Source: Agromyces cerinus subsp. cerinus
GTDB taxonomy: Bacteria > Actinomycetota > Actinomycetes > Actinomycetales > Microbacteriaceae
Assembly: GCF_900142065.1 (NCBI RefSeq)
Contig: NZ_FSRJ01000001.1
Location: forward strand, 1,178,001-1,242,000
DNA: 64,000 nt
Reading direction: 5' to 3'
Shown piece by piece: positions 27,189 through 37,300 of the stretch (positions are counted from its first letter, which is position 1; each line of letters starts with the position of its first letter). The notes under the pieces were generated by a model. The model did not search any database. It was not told the origin of the DNA and saw only the letters and a program-made list of their open reading frames with translations. The translations under genes were made by a program, and so were the position numbers.

Positions 27189-28559
27189 TCAGCGCGCCGC
27201 GAGCTCCTCGGCCACGAGGAACGCGAGCTCGAGCGACTGCATGTGGTTCAGCCGCGGGTCGCAGAGCGACTCGTACCGGGTGGCCAACGTCTCCTCGTCG
27301 ATGTGCTCGGAACCGCCGAGGCACTCGGTGACGTCGTCGCCCGTGAGCTCCACGTGGATGCCGCCCGGGTGCGTGCCCGCGTCGCGGTGGGCCTCGAAGA
27401 AGCCCTTGACCTCGTCGACGACATCGTCGAAGCGACGCGTCTTGTAGCCGTTTGGGGTCGTGATGCCGTTGCCGTGCATGGGGTCGGTGACCCACAGCGG
27501 GTTGGCGTCGCTCGCCTTGATCGCCTCGAGCAGGGGCGGCAGCGCATCGCGGATCTTGCCGGCGCCCATGCGGGTGATGAAGGTGAGTCGACCCGGCTCG
27601 CGCTGCGGGTCGAGCTTCTCGACGAGTTCGAGCATCGTCTCGGGCGTCGTCGTCGGGCCGAGCTTCACGCCGATCGGGTTGCGCACACGCGAGAGGAAGT
27701 CGACGTGCGCGCCGTCGAGCTCACGGGTGCGCTCGCCGATCCAGATGAAGTGGCTCGAGGTGTCGTACGGGGTGCCCGTGCGCGAGTCGATGCGGGTCAT
27801 GGGGCGCTCGTAGTCCATGAGCAGGCCCTCGTGACCGGTGTAGAACTCGGTGTGCTTGATCGCCTCGAAGTCGGCGCCGCAGGCCTCCATGAACTTGATC
27901 GCGCGGTCGATCTCGCGCGCCATGTTCTCGTAGCGGGCGTTCGCGGGGTTCGCCGCGAATCCCTGGTTCCACGAGTGCACCTGACGGAGGTCGGCGAACC
28001 CGCCCTGCGTGAAGGCGCGGATGAGGTTCAGCGTCGACGCCGCCGTGTGGTAGCCCTTGATGAGGCGCGCGGGGTCGGCCGCACGCGACTCGGGGGTGAA
28101 GTCGTAGCCGTTCACGATGTCGCCGCGGTACGCGGGCAGCGTGACGTCGCCGCGGGTCTCGGTGTCGCTCGAACGGGGCTTGGCGAACTGGCCCGCCATG
28201 CGGCCCATCTTCACGACCGGCATCGACGCGCCGTACGTGAGCACGACCGCCATCTGCAGCACCGTCTTCACCCGGTTGCGGATCTGGTCGGCCGTGGCAC
28301 CCGCGAACGTCTCGGCGCAGTCGCCGCCCTGCAGCAGGAACGCCTCGCCGCGCGACGCGGCGGCCAGACGGTCGCGCAGGATGTCGACCTCGCCGGCGAA
28401 GACGAGCGGCGGCAGGGTCGCGAGCTCAGCGGATGCCGCGTGCGCGGCCTCGACGTCGGGCCACGTCGGCTGCTGCTTGATGGGGAGCGTGCGCCAATAG
28501 TCGAGGCCGGCAATCACGGAGGGATCTGCATTCACGACCGGCTCGACGAGCTGTACCAC
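27189..28559 (-). CDS. aroG: Class II 3-deoxy-7-phosphoheptulonate (DAHP) synthase
   Basis: This enzyme condenses phosphoenolpyruvate and erythrose 4-phosphate in the first step of the shikimate pathway. The 456-residue protein is of the plant-like class II (AroAII) type. It has LLQGGDCAETF, KMGRMAGQFAKPRS, VHSWNQGF, EFYTGHEGLLM, PMHGNGITTPNGYKTR (metal-binding His) and GGIHVELTGDDVTECLGG. Length and motifs are complete. The gene lies beside the kinase as aroG does beside pknL in mycobacteria, which may reflect coregulation or only conserved order. Confidence 0.96.
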   Translation of the reverse strand: MVQLVEPVVNADPSVIAGLDYWRTLPIKQQPTWPDVEAAHAASAELATLPPLVFAGEVDILRDRLAAASRGEAFLLQGGDCAETFAGATADQIRNRVKTVLQMAVVLTYGASMPVVKMGRMAGQFAKPRSSDTETRGDVTLPAYRGDIVNGYDFTPESRAADPARLIKGYHTAASTLNLIRAFTQGGFADLRQVHSWNQGFAANPANARYENMAREIDRAIKFMEACGADFEAIKHTEFYTGHEGLLMDYERPMTRIDSRTGTPYDTSSHFIWIGERTRELDGAHVDFLSRVRNPIGVKLGPTTTPETMLELVEKLDPQREPGRLTFITRMGAGKIRDALPPLLEAIKASDANPLWVTDPMHGNGITTPNGYKTRRFDDVVDEVKGFFEAHRDAGTHPGGIHVELTGDDVTECLGGSEHIDEETLATRYESLCDPRLNHMQSLELAFLVAEELAAR

Positions 28560-28640
28560 GGGGAACGTCCTGAGGGTTCGGGGCGCACTTGGCGCCGAAA
28601 AGAGAAACGGCGACGCACGTCGCGTCCCCGCGGAACGAGC

Positions 28641-29330
28641 CTATCGCGATTGCGCGGCCCGCTTCTCCTTCACCGAACTGGCGTACACATCGACGTACTC
28701 CTGGCCGCTCAGACCGCGCAGGTCGTAGACGAGTTCGTCCGTCACGGAACGCAACACGAACCGGTCGCCCTCGAGCCCCTCGAACCGGCTGAAGTCCACC
28801 GGCTCGCCGAGGACGATGCCGATGCGCCGCACCTTGGGCAGTCGCGAGCCGATCGGCATGACGTGCTCGGTGCCGATCATCGCGACGGGGATCACCGGAA
28901 CGCCCGCTTCGAGCACCATGCGCGCGACGCCCGTGCGCCCGCGGTAGAGCTTGCCGTCGGGGCTGCGAGTGCCCTCGGGGTAGATGCCGAGGATCTTGCC
29001 CTCGCCGAGCACCCGGAGACCGGTCTCGAGCGACGCCTCGGAGGCCTTGCCGCCCGAACGGTCGATCGGCAGCTGGCCGGCCGCCTGGAAGAAGACCTTC
29101 GTCGCCCAGCCCTTGAGGCCCTTGCCCGTGAAGTACTCGCTCTTGGCGAGGAAGACGACCGGGCGGTCGACGATGAGCGGCAGGAAGATCGAGTCGATGA
29201 ACGACAGGTGGTTCGAGGCGAGCACGACCGCGCCCTCTTTCGGCACGTTCTCGAGGCCGACGACCCACGGCCGGAAGATCGAGAGGAGGATCGGACCGAT
29301 CACGAGGTTCTTCATGATCCAGTAGAACAA
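28641..29330 (-). CDS. 1-acyl-sn-glycerol-3-phosphate acyltransferase (PlsC family)
   Basis: This membrane-associated enzyme is predicted to acylate lysophosphatidic acid. The 229-residue protein has the catalytic motif NHLSFID (N40-D46), the substrate motif YPEGTRSPDG and the downstream VPVIPVAMIG block. TTG at 29330 has a strong G-rich ribosome binding site 5 nt upstream and gives the family's N-terminal residues FYWIMK; an ATG at 29315 is the alternative. The gene sits between aroG and the glucokinase on the same strand, spaced about 50-80 bp from each. Confidence 0.92.
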   Translation of the reverse strand: MFYWIMKNLVIGPILLSIFRPWVVGLENVPKEGAVVLASNHLSFIDSIFLPLIVDRPVVFLAKSEYFTGKGLKGWATKVFFQAAGQLPIDRSGGKASEASLETGLRVLGEGKILGIYPEGTRSPDGKLYRGRTGVARMVLEAGVPVIPVAMIGTEHVMPIGSRLPKVRRIGIVLGEPVDFSRFEGLEGDRFVLRSVTDELVYDLRGLSGQEYVDVYASSVKEKRAAQSR

Positions 29331-29380
29331 CGGAACCCCCCTTCCCTCTTCAGCACCGACTCAGCCTAGCGTCGCGGGAC

Positions 29381-30337
29381 TCAGGCGTGCTCGGCGACCC
29401 ACACGCGGGCGAGGTCGGCAGCGCCGACCACACCGGCGTCATTGACGAGTTCGGCGATCACGAAGTCGGGCTCGGGGTGATAGCCGCGAGCCGGCAGGTG
29501 GTCGAGGTACGCGGCACGGATCGGTTCGAGCAGGAGCTCGCCCGCCACGGCCACGCCGCCGCCGAAGACGAAGCGCTGCGGATCGAGCACGGCCGAGAGG
29601 CTCGCCGCAGCCTGGCCCAGCCAGTGCCCGAGCTGCCGCACGGCCGCGATGGCGCCCGCGTCGCCCGCGGCGATCAACTCGCCGACGAGCCGGCCGTCGA
29701 GCTCGCCGTGCTCGGATCGCACGCGCGCGAGGCCCTGCCCGATGCCGCCGGCATCGGCGATCTCGTTCGCCATGCGCAGCAGCGCACGGCCGGAACCGTA
29801 CTGCTCGATGCATCCGCGCTGCCCGCACCCGCACGCGAGGCCGTCGGGAACGACGCGCAGGTGGCCGAGCTCGGCGCCCGCGCCGAAGCCGCCGCGGAAG
29901 AGGCGGTCGCCCGCGACGATCGCGCCGCCGACGCCGGTGCCGATGGTGAGCATGACCATGTCGCTCACGAGACGTCCGGCGCCGAAGCGGAACTCCGCCC
30001 AGCCTGCAGCGTTGGCGTCGTTGTCGACGACTACGGCGGTGCCGACCCTGGCCTCGAGCTTCTCGCGGAACGGTTCGTTGCGCCAGTCGATGTTGGGTGC
30101 GTAGTAGACCGTTGACTGCGCCGCATCGACGAAGCCTGCCGCGGCGACGCCGATCGCGACGATCTCCTCTTCTGCGCGAGCGCGGAGGGACTCGATCATC
30201 TGCACGACCGCGTCCTCGAGGAGCGCCGAATCACCGGCGGGCGTCGGGACGCGGTCGCTGGCGACGATGTTGCCGAGCTGGTCGACGATCGCGCCCGCGA
30301 TCTTCGTTCCACCGATGTCGATACCGATCGCATGCAC
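29381..30337 (-). CDS. ROK-family glucokinase
   Basis: This cytoplasmic kinase is predicted to phosphorylate glucose with ATP. The 318-residue protein opens with the phosphate-binding loop GIDIGGTKIAGA. The catalytic Asp is in VVDNDANAAGWAE, and GTGVGGAIVAGD and ELGHLRV follow. The ROK zinc motif CGCGQRGCIEQYGSG is intact. No DNA-binding N-terminal domain is present, so it is a kinase and not a ROK repressor. Sugar specificity is inferred from the close match to actinobacterial Glk. Confidence 0.92.
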   Translation of the reverse strand: MHAIGIDIGGTKIAGAIVDQLGNIVASDRVPTPAGDSALLEDAVVQMIESLRARAEEEIVAIGVAAAGFVDAAQSTVYYAPNIDWRNEPFREKLEARVGTAVVVDNDANAAGWAEFRFGAGRLVSDMVMLTIGTGVGGAIVAGDRLFRGGFGAGAELGHLRVVPDGLACGCGQRGCIEQYGSGRALLRMANEIADAGGIGQGLARVRSEHGELDGRLVGELIAAGDAGAIAAVRQLGHWLGQAAASLSAVLDPQRFVFGGGVAVAGELLLEPIRAAYLDHLPARGYHPEPDFVIAELVNDAGVVGAADLARVWVAEHA

Positions 30338-30489
30338 CGGAAGGCTGCCTTTCAGAAGGGGGACGAAGCGTGATGGAGCTGAGACCTGGGACGGCCGCGA
30401 GCAACGACTAGAGTGTAATCGACCCCAATGCCGAGGTTCGCGCTGGTGCCCGAGCCGCGTGCAACCCTCCCGGTGCCGAAGGAGCTACC

Positions 30490-32322
30490 GTGATCGAATT
30501 CGCTACCCCACCAGTGGTCGCTGCCGACCCTGAAGCGAACACCACAGATCTGCTCGTCGATCGCGTCGCCGCGACGCCCGACTCCGTGCTGTTCTCACTC
30601 CCCACCGCCGACGGCGGCTGGTCGCCGGTGACGACGAAGGAGTTCTACGACCAGGTGATCGCCCTCGCAAAGGGCCTCGTCGCCGCCGGCATCCAGCCGG
30701 GCGACAAGATCGGCCTGATGTGCAAGACCCGGTACGAGTGGACCCTGATCGACTTCGCGACCTGGTTCGCGGGCGCCGTGCTGGTGCCGATCTACGAGAC
30801 GAGCTCGCCCTCGCAGGTGCGCTGGAACCTCAGCGACTCGGGTTCGATCGCGGTCATCGTCGAGACCCCCGACCACTTCGCCCGGTTCGACGAGGTGCAC
30901 CCCGACCTTCCCGCGATCCGCAACGTCTGGCAGATCGACCTCGGCGACCTCGACAAGCTCGCCGCCGGCGGCACCGACGTGGCCGATGAAGAGATCGAGC
31001 GACGCCGCAACCTCGCCGTCGGCTCAGACATCGCGACGCTCATCTACACGTCGGGCTCGACCGGCAAGCCCAAGGGCTGCGTGCTCACGCACTCGAACTT
31101 CGTCGAGCTCTCCCGCAATGCCGCGGTCGCGCTCGACGAGGTCGTGCTCGACCCCAACGGCGCGTCGACCCTCCTCTTCATCACCACGGCCCACGTGTTC
31201 GCGCGATTCATCGCGGTGCTCTCCGTGCACGCCGGAGTGCGGGTGGGCCACCAGGCGGACACGAAGCAACTGCTGCCCTCGCTCGCGAGCTTCAAGCCGA
31301 CCTTCCTCCTCGCCGTGCCCCGCGTGTTCGAGAAGGTCTACAACGCGTCCGAGCAGAAGGCCGAAGCCGGCGGCAAGGGCAAGATCTTCCGCGCGGCCGC
31401 CGAGACCGCCGTCGCCTACTCCATGGCGAAGGAGGCCGGCTCGGTCCCCCTCGGCCTCAAGCTCAAGTTCAAGGTGCTCGACACGCTCGTGCTGTCGAAG
31501 CTCCGCGCTGCGATGGGCGGCAACGTCAAGTACGCCGTGTCGGGCTCCGCTCCGCTCGGTCCGCGACTCGGCCACTTCTACCACGCGCTCGGCATCACGA
31601 TCCTCGAAGGCTACGGCCTCACCGAGTCGACCGCGCCCGCCACGGTGAACCTGGCGAACAAGTCGAAGATCGGCACCGTCGGGCCCACGCTTCCCGGCGT
31701 CTCGGTCCGACTCGCCGACGACGGCGAGGTGCAGATCAAGGGCATCGACATCTTCAAGGAGTACTGGAAGAACCCCGAGGCCACGGCAGAGGCGTTCGAC
31801 GGCGAATGGTTCAAGACGGGTGACATCGGCTCCTTCGACGCCGACGGGTTCCTGACCATCACGGGCCGCAAGAAGGAGATCATCGTCACCGCCGGTGGAA
31901 AGAACGTCTCCCCCGCCGCCCTCGAAGACCCCATTCGCGCGAACCCGCTCGTCGGTCAGGTCGTCGTCGTCGGCGACAAGAAGCCGTTCATCTCGGCGCT
32001 CGTCACGCTCGACCCCGAGATGCTCCCGGTGTGGCTCAACAACAACGGCGAAGACGCCGGCATGACGATCGAGGAGGCCACCGTCAACCCGGCGGTGCTC
32101 GCCGAGGTGCAGCGTGCCATCGACGCCGCCAACGAGACGGTCTCGCGTGCGGAGTCGATCCGCAAGTTCACCATCCTCTCGACCGAGCTCACCGAGGCCA
32201 GCGGCCACCTGACGCCGAAGCTCAGCATCAAGCGCAACATCATCCTCGAGGACTTCAGCCCGAACATCGAGGCGATGTACTCCGGCGCCCCGGCGACCGA
32301 GGGCCACTCGATCGTGCACTGA
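30490..32322 (+). CDS. Long-chain fatty acid--CoA ligase (FadD15-like)
   Basis: This enzyme activates fatty acids as acyl-AMP and then acyl-CoA. The 610-residue protein has the AMP-binding P-loop YTSGSTGKPKG, the GYGLTEST motif and the C-terminal TGDIGSFDADGFLTITGRKKEIIVTAGGKN hinge block, written here in parts: TGDIGSFD, GRKKEIIV and AGGKNVSP. The length matches the actinobacterial FadD15 group. AAGGAG precedes the GTG start at 30490. The 152-bp gap upstream is shared with the divergent glucokinase gene and probably holds both promoters. Confidence 0.94.
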   Translation: MIEFATPPVVAADPEANTTDLLVDRVAATPDSVLFSLPTADGGWSPVTTKEFYDQVIALAKGLVAAGIQPGDKIGLMCKTRYEWTLIDFATWFAGAVLVPIYETSSPSQVRWNLSDSGSIAVIVETPDHFARFDEVHPDLPAIRNVWQIDLGDLDKLAAGGTDVADEEIERRRNLAVGSDIATLIYTSGSTGKPKGCVLTHSNFVELSRNAAVALDEVVLDPNGASTLLFITTAHVFARFIAVLSVHAGVRVGHQADTKQLLPSLASFKPTFLLAVPRVFEKVYNASEQKAEAGGKGKIFRAAAETAVAYSMAKEAGSVPLGLKLKFKVLDTLVLSKLRAAMGGNVKYAVSGSAPLGPRLGHFYHALGITILEGYGLTESTAPATVNLANKSKIGTVGPTLPGVSVRLADDGEVQIKGIDIFKEYWKNPEATAEAFDGEWFKTGDIGSFDADGFLTITGRKKEIIVTAGGKNVSPAALEDPIRANPLVGQVVVVGDKKPFISALVTLDPEMLPVWLNNNGEDAGMTIEEATVNPAVLAEVQRAIDAANETVSRAESIRKFTILSTELTEASGHLTPKLSIKRNIILEDFSPNIEAMYSGAPATEGHSIVH

Positions 32323-32340
32323 GCCGTTCGCACATGAACG

Positions 32341-32370
32341 AAGGCCCCGCGGATTCCGCGGGGCCTTTCG
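32341..32370. terminator. Bidirectional terminator between the acyl-CoA ligase gene and def
   Basis: A perfect 12-bp stem (32341-32352 with 32356-32367) closes an ATT loop, with TTT on the plus side and TT on the minus side, between two convergent genes. Confidence 0.8.
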
Positions 32371-32385
32371 TCATGCGGTCGGGAC

Positions 32386-32874
32386 TCAGAACCAGTCCGA
32401 CTCGCGCACCTCTTTCATCGCGAGGCGGCGTTCCGCCTTCTCGAGTCGGTCGAGGTAGAGGAGTCCGTCGAGGTGGTCGGTCTCGTGCTGCAGCGCCTGC
32501 GCCATGAGACCGGTGCCCGACAGCTCGATCTCGTTGCCGTCGAGGTCGATGCCCCGCACTCGAGCGAACGGATGCCGCGGCGTCTTGTGCCAGAGGCCCG
32601 GCACCGAGAGGCATCCCTCGTCGATGAGTTCCTGCTCGCCTGAGACCTCGAGCTCGGGGTTCAGGATGTACCCGACCTCGCCGTCGACGTTGTAGCTGAA
32701 CGCGCGCAGGTTCACGCCGATCTGGGACGCCGCGACGCCGGCACGACCGGGCAGCCTGACGCTGTCGAGCAGATCGGCGACGAGCCCGCGCACGCGATCG
32801 TCGACCTGTTCGACGGGGGCGGAGACGGTCTTCAAGACGGGGTCGCCGAACAGGCGAATGGGGCGTTCGGGCAA
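32386..32874 (-). CDS. def: Peptide deformylase
   Basis: Def removes the formyl group from nascent protein N-termini. The 162-residue metalloenzyme has motif 1 AGVAASQIG (about 45-53), motif 2 EGCLSVP (metal ligand C88) and motif 3 QHETDHLDG (ligands H130 and H134, catalytic E131). All metal ligands are present, so it should be active. It starts 12 bp after the stop of the MinD-like gene and may be cotranscribed with it. Confidence 0.96.
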   Translation of the reverse strand: MPERPIRLFGDPVLKTVSAPVEQVDDRVRGLVADLLDSVRLPGRAGVAASQIGVNLRAFSYNVDGEVGYILNPELEVSGEQELIDEGCLSVPGLWHKTPRHPFARVRGIDLDGNEIELSGTGLMAQALQHETDHLDGLLYLDRLEKAERRLAMKEVRESDWF

Positions 32875-32886
32875 GGGTTCTCCGTT

Positions 32887-34278
32887 TCAGTGCTCGCGCT
32901 CGGCGGGCATGCCTTCCACCACGAGCGCGGCGAGCTCTCGAGCCGCGTGCTGGGTGACGGGTCGCAGCTCGTGCCAGTTCACGACGGAACCTGCGGCGAG
33001 CTGGGGGTCGTAGGGAATGCGAACGATCTCGCGCACCCTCGATTGGAAGTGCGCTTCGATCTCGTCGACCTTCACGAGGTGCGTGCCCTGCGTGGCCAGG
33101 TTGATCGCGACGACCGCGTTGCGCACGAGCTCGCCGTAGCCGTTGGCCTCGAGCCACGTCAGCGTCTCGGACGCCAGGCGCGCCTCGTCGACACTGCCGC
33201 CCGACACGATCACGACGGAGTCGGCGCGCTGCAGCGTCGCCCGCATGACCGAGTGCACGATGCCCGTGCCGCAGTCGGTAAGCACGATCGAGTAGTACCG
33301 CGCCGCGAGGCCGGCGACGACGTTGTAGTCGTTGTCGTCGAACGCCTCGGAGAGGGTCGGATCGGTGTCGGACGCGAGGATGTCGAGTCGCGTCTCATCG
33401 CGCGAGACGAAGCGCGAGAAGTCGGTGTAGCCGCCGATCGACGATGCCTTCGCCACGACGTCGCGCACCGTCTCGCGGGTCTGCCGGTCGACGCGCTCGG
33501 CGAGGGTGCCGCGGTCGGGGTTGGCGTCGATCGCGATGATGCGGTCGTCGCGGGCATCGGCGAGAGCCATGCCGAGGAGCGCGGTGATCGTCGTCTTGCC
33601 GACGCCGCCCTTGCGCGTGAGCACGGGCACGAATCGTGCGCCGCCCTCGAATCGCCGCTGGATGCGCTGGCTCATCGCCTTGTAGGCCTGCACCTTCGGC
33701 GAGTCGCCGAGGTTCACGAGGTGCAGTGAGGCCTCGTAGACGAGCCGGTTGAAGCCGCCCTGCGGCGCCGGCCGGGTCGTGCGGTTCAGGTCGATGAGCC
33801 GGTCGGCGGTGAGCGAGTCCGCGGTCTCGGGAACCTCGGCCGGCAGCGCAGGGTCGCCGGGGACGTCGACGATGGCGACATGGCTGCCGGTGTCGGTGCT
33901 CACGCGCTCGCGCCGGGTCTTCGACGCGTCGGAGGCGAGCAGCGCACTGTAGGGCGACGGCTCACGGCGCGAACCGCCCCGGTAGCCGGCACCGGCCAGA
34001 GCCGGGGTGATGACCTCGACCGAGGTCGTGCTGCTGCCGCCGCCGACGAGGCTGCCGGGGTTCACCGCGATGTCGTCGATCGCCACGGCGACCTCGTCGT
34101 CGGGCATCTCGTGCACCGGCGCCGGTGGCAGGTCGACCCGAACGCTCGGGTTCGCCGCGGCGTCGTCGGCCGAATGCGCGCCGGGTGCCGTCGATCGGCG
34201 CCCGCGGTCGAGTGCGGACGTGCGTGCGCCCGCCCCCAAGCGCGACGCCGCGTCATCATCGAACTTGTCTTCAGTCAC
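32887..34278 (-). CDS. MinD/ParA-like ATPase with a long disordered N-terminus
   Basis: This 463-residue protein has a predicted disordered, Ala/Ser/Asp-rich N-terminus of about 170 residues followed by a SIMIBI ATPase domain. The deviant Walker A motif is KGGVGKTT at 223-230, with IIAIDANPD as the A'-type block and IVLTDCGTG as Walker B. Such proteins are common in Actinobacteria, where they act in positioning or in type VII or pilus-related systems; none of those partners lies nearby. GTG at 34278 has GAGGAGGGG just upstream. Role unknown. Confidence 0.82.
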   Translation of the reverse strand: MTEDKFDDDAASRLGAGARTSALDRGRRSTAPGAHSADDAAANPSVRVDLPPAPVHEMPDDEVAVAIDDIAVNPGSLVGGGSSTTSVEVITPALAGAGYRGGSRREPSPYSALLASDASKTRRERVSTDTGSHVAIVDVPGDPALPAEVPETADSLTADRLIDLNRTTRPAPQGGFNRLVYEASLHLVNLGDSPKVQAYKAMSQRIQRRFEGGARFVPVLTRKGGVGKTTITALLGMALADARDDRIIAIDANPDRGTLAERVDRQTRETVRDVVAKASSIGGYTDFSRFVSRDETRLDILASDTDPTLSEAFDDNDYNVVAGLAARYYSIVLTDCGTGIVHSVMRATLQRADSVVIVSGGSVDEARLASETLTWLEANGYGELVRNAVVAINLATQGTHLVKVDEIEAHFQSRVREIVRIPYDPQLAAGSVVNWHELRPVTQHAARELAALVVEGMPAEREH

Positions 34279-34350
34279 CGATACCCCTCCTCATCAGTGC
34301 CAACCGCTCCCAGCCTATCGCGGGCGCGCCTTCGAACGCGGGCGCACCCG

Positions 34351-37300
34351 TTATCGCGGGCGTACCACGACGAGCAGGTCACCCGCCTCGACCTGCTGCG
34401 TCTTGGGGATCGCGACGCGCTCGACCACACCGGCGATCGGCGAGGTGATGGCGGCCTCCATCTTCATCGCCTCGATGGAGGCGACGCTCTGGCCTGCGGA
34501 GATCTCGGCACCGGCCTCGACCTGGAGGGTCACGACGCCGGAGAACGGCGCCGCGATCTGACCGGGCTGCGAGGCATCCGCCTTCTCGGCCGCGCGGGTC
34601 TCGACGACGATCGAGCGATCGCGCACGAAGACCGGACGGAGCTGCCCGTTCAGGATCGTCATGACCGTGCGCATGCCCTTGTCGTCGGCCTCGCCGATCG
34701 CCTCGAGGCCGGCGTAGAGCCGCACGCCCGTCGCGATCTCCACGACGTGCTCGGCGCCCTGACGCAGGCCGTACAGGTAGTCGGCGGTGTCGACGACCGA
34801 GAGGTCGCCGAACAGCTCGCGGATCTGCTCGTACTGGCGGGTCGGGGCCGGGAAGAGCAACGCGTTCAGCGTCGCCCGCCGGGTCGCGCTGTCGGCCTCG
34901 AGGGCCTCGCGCTGCTCGACGGTGAGCTCGGTCACGCCGATGCGGATGTCCTTGCCCGCCAGCACCTTCGTGCGGAACGGCTCGGGCCATCCGCCGGGCA
35001 GATCGCCCAGCTCACCGGCCATGAAGCCGATCACCGAGTCGGGCACGTCGTACTTCTCGGGGTTCGCCGCGAAGTCGTCGGGGTCGGCCTTGACGGCGGC
35101 GAGGTGCAGGGCGAGGTCGCCGACCACCTTCGACGACGGCGTGACCTTCGGCACCCGGCCGAGGATCCGGTCGGCCGCGGCGTACATGTCCTCGATGAGC
35201 TCGAAGTCGTCGGCGAGGCCGAGCGCGATCGCCTGCTGACGGAGGTTCGAGAGCTGACCACCGGGGATCTCGTGGTGGTACACGCGGCCCGTGGGGCCGG
35301 GCAGGCCCGACTCGAACGGACGGTACAGGCGGCGCACGGCCTCCCAGTACGGCTCGAGGTCGGTGACCGCGTCGAGCGAGATCCCTGTGTCGCGCTCGGT
35401 GTGCGCGAGGGCGGCGACGAGCGACGACGCCGAGGGCTGGCTGGTGGTGCCTGCCATGGGCGCGCTCGCGACGTCGACGGCGTCGACGCCGGCGCGGCTC
35501 GCGGCCAGGAGCGTCGCCAGCTGGCCGCCTGCGGTGTCGTGCGTGTGCAGGTGCACGGGAACGTCGAATCGCTCCCGGAGCGCCCCGACGAGCTTCTCAG
35601 CGGCCGTAGGACGCAGGAGGCCGGCCATGTCCTTGATGGCGAGCACGTGCGCCCCGGCGTCGACGATCTGCTCGGCGAGCGACAGGTAGTAGTCGAGCGT
35701 GTACAGATCTTCGGCCGGATCGAGCAGATCGCCCGTGTAACACAACGCAACCTCGGCCACCGCGTGGCCGGTCGAGAGCACCGAATCGATGGCCGGACGC
35801 ATCTGCGAGACGTCGTTGAGCGCGTCGAAGATGCGGAAGATGTCGACGCCGGTCGAGGCGGCCTCGCGCACGAACGCGTCGGTCACCTCGGTCGGGTACG
35901 GCGTGTAGCCGACCGTGTTGCGTCCGCGGAGCAGCATCTGGATGTTGATGTTCGGCAGGGCCTCACGAAGGGCAGCGAGGCGCTCCCACGGGTCTTCGCC
36001 GAGGAAGCGGAGAGCGACGTCGTACGTCGCACCGCCCCACGCCTCGACCGAGAGCAGTTCGGGAGTCATCCGGGCCACGTAGGGCGCGACGGCCACGAGG
36101 TCGCGGGTGCGCACGCGGGTCGCGAGCAGCGACTGGTGCGCGTCGCGGAACGTGGTCTCGGTCACGGCGAGCGGCGTCTGCGCACGCAGCGCGGTGGCGA
36201 AGCCCTTCGGGCCGAGTTCGAGGAGGCGCTGACGCGAGCCCGCCGGCGCCGGCGACGAGAGGTCGATGGCGGGCAGCTTCTCGGCGGGGCTGACGGTCGT
36301 CGGCGCCGGTCCGTTCGGCTGGTTCACCGTGACATCCGCGAGCCAGTTGAGGATCTTGGTGCCGCGGTCCTTCGAGACGCGGCCGCGCAGCAGCTGCGGA
36401 CGCTCGTCGATGAACGAGGTGCTGAGGTCGCCGGCGACGAACGCGGGGTCTTCGAGCACGGCCTGCAGGAACGGGATGTTCGTCGAGACGCCGCGGATGC
36501 GGAACTCGGCGAGGGCGCGCTTCGCGCGGGCGACCGCAGCCGGATAGTCGCGCCCACGGCAGGTGAGCTTGGCGAGCATCGAATCGAAGTGCGGGCTGAT
36601 CTGGGCGCCCGGGTTGATCGTGCCGCCGTCGAGGCGGATGCCGGCGCCGCCCGGCGAGCGATAGGTGGTGATCTTGCCCGTGTCGGGGCGGAACCCGGCC
36701 GTCGGGTCCTCGGTCGTGATGCGGCACTGGAGGGCGGCGCCGCGGAGCCGGATCGAGTCCTGATGCAGGCCGAGGTCGGCGAGCGACTCCCCGGCGGCGA
36801 TGCGGATCTGGGAGACGACGAGGTCGACGTCGGTGACCTCTTCGGTGACCGTGTGCTCGACCTGGATGCGCGGGTTCATCTCGATGAACACGTGCTCGCC
36901 GGCCCGCTCGCCGGCGGTGTCGAGCAGGAACTCGACGGTGCCGGCGTTGACGTAGCCGATCGACTTCGCGAACGCGATCGCGTCGCGGTAGAGCGACTGC
37001 CGCACCTCGTCGGAGAGGTTCGGGGCCGGAGCGATCTCGATGACCTTCTGGTGGCGGCGCTGCACCGAGCAGTCGCGCTCGAACAGGTGCACGGTCTCGC
37101 CCGAGGCATCCGCCAGCACCTGGACCTCGATGTGGCGGGGCCGCAGCACCGCTTGCTCGAGGAACATGGTCGGGTCGCCGAACGCGCTGTCGGCCTCGCG
37201 CATGGCCTCTTCGAGCGCCGCGCGCAGGTCGTCCTTCGTCGCCACGCGGCGCATGCCGCGACCGCCGCCGCCCGCGACGGCCTTGGCGAAGATCGGGAAG

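Noticed and set aside
34316-34362. Repeated TATCGCGGGCG after pyc as a terminator
   Set aside because: The copies are direct and not inverted, no hairpin forms, and the second copy overlaps the pyc stop region.
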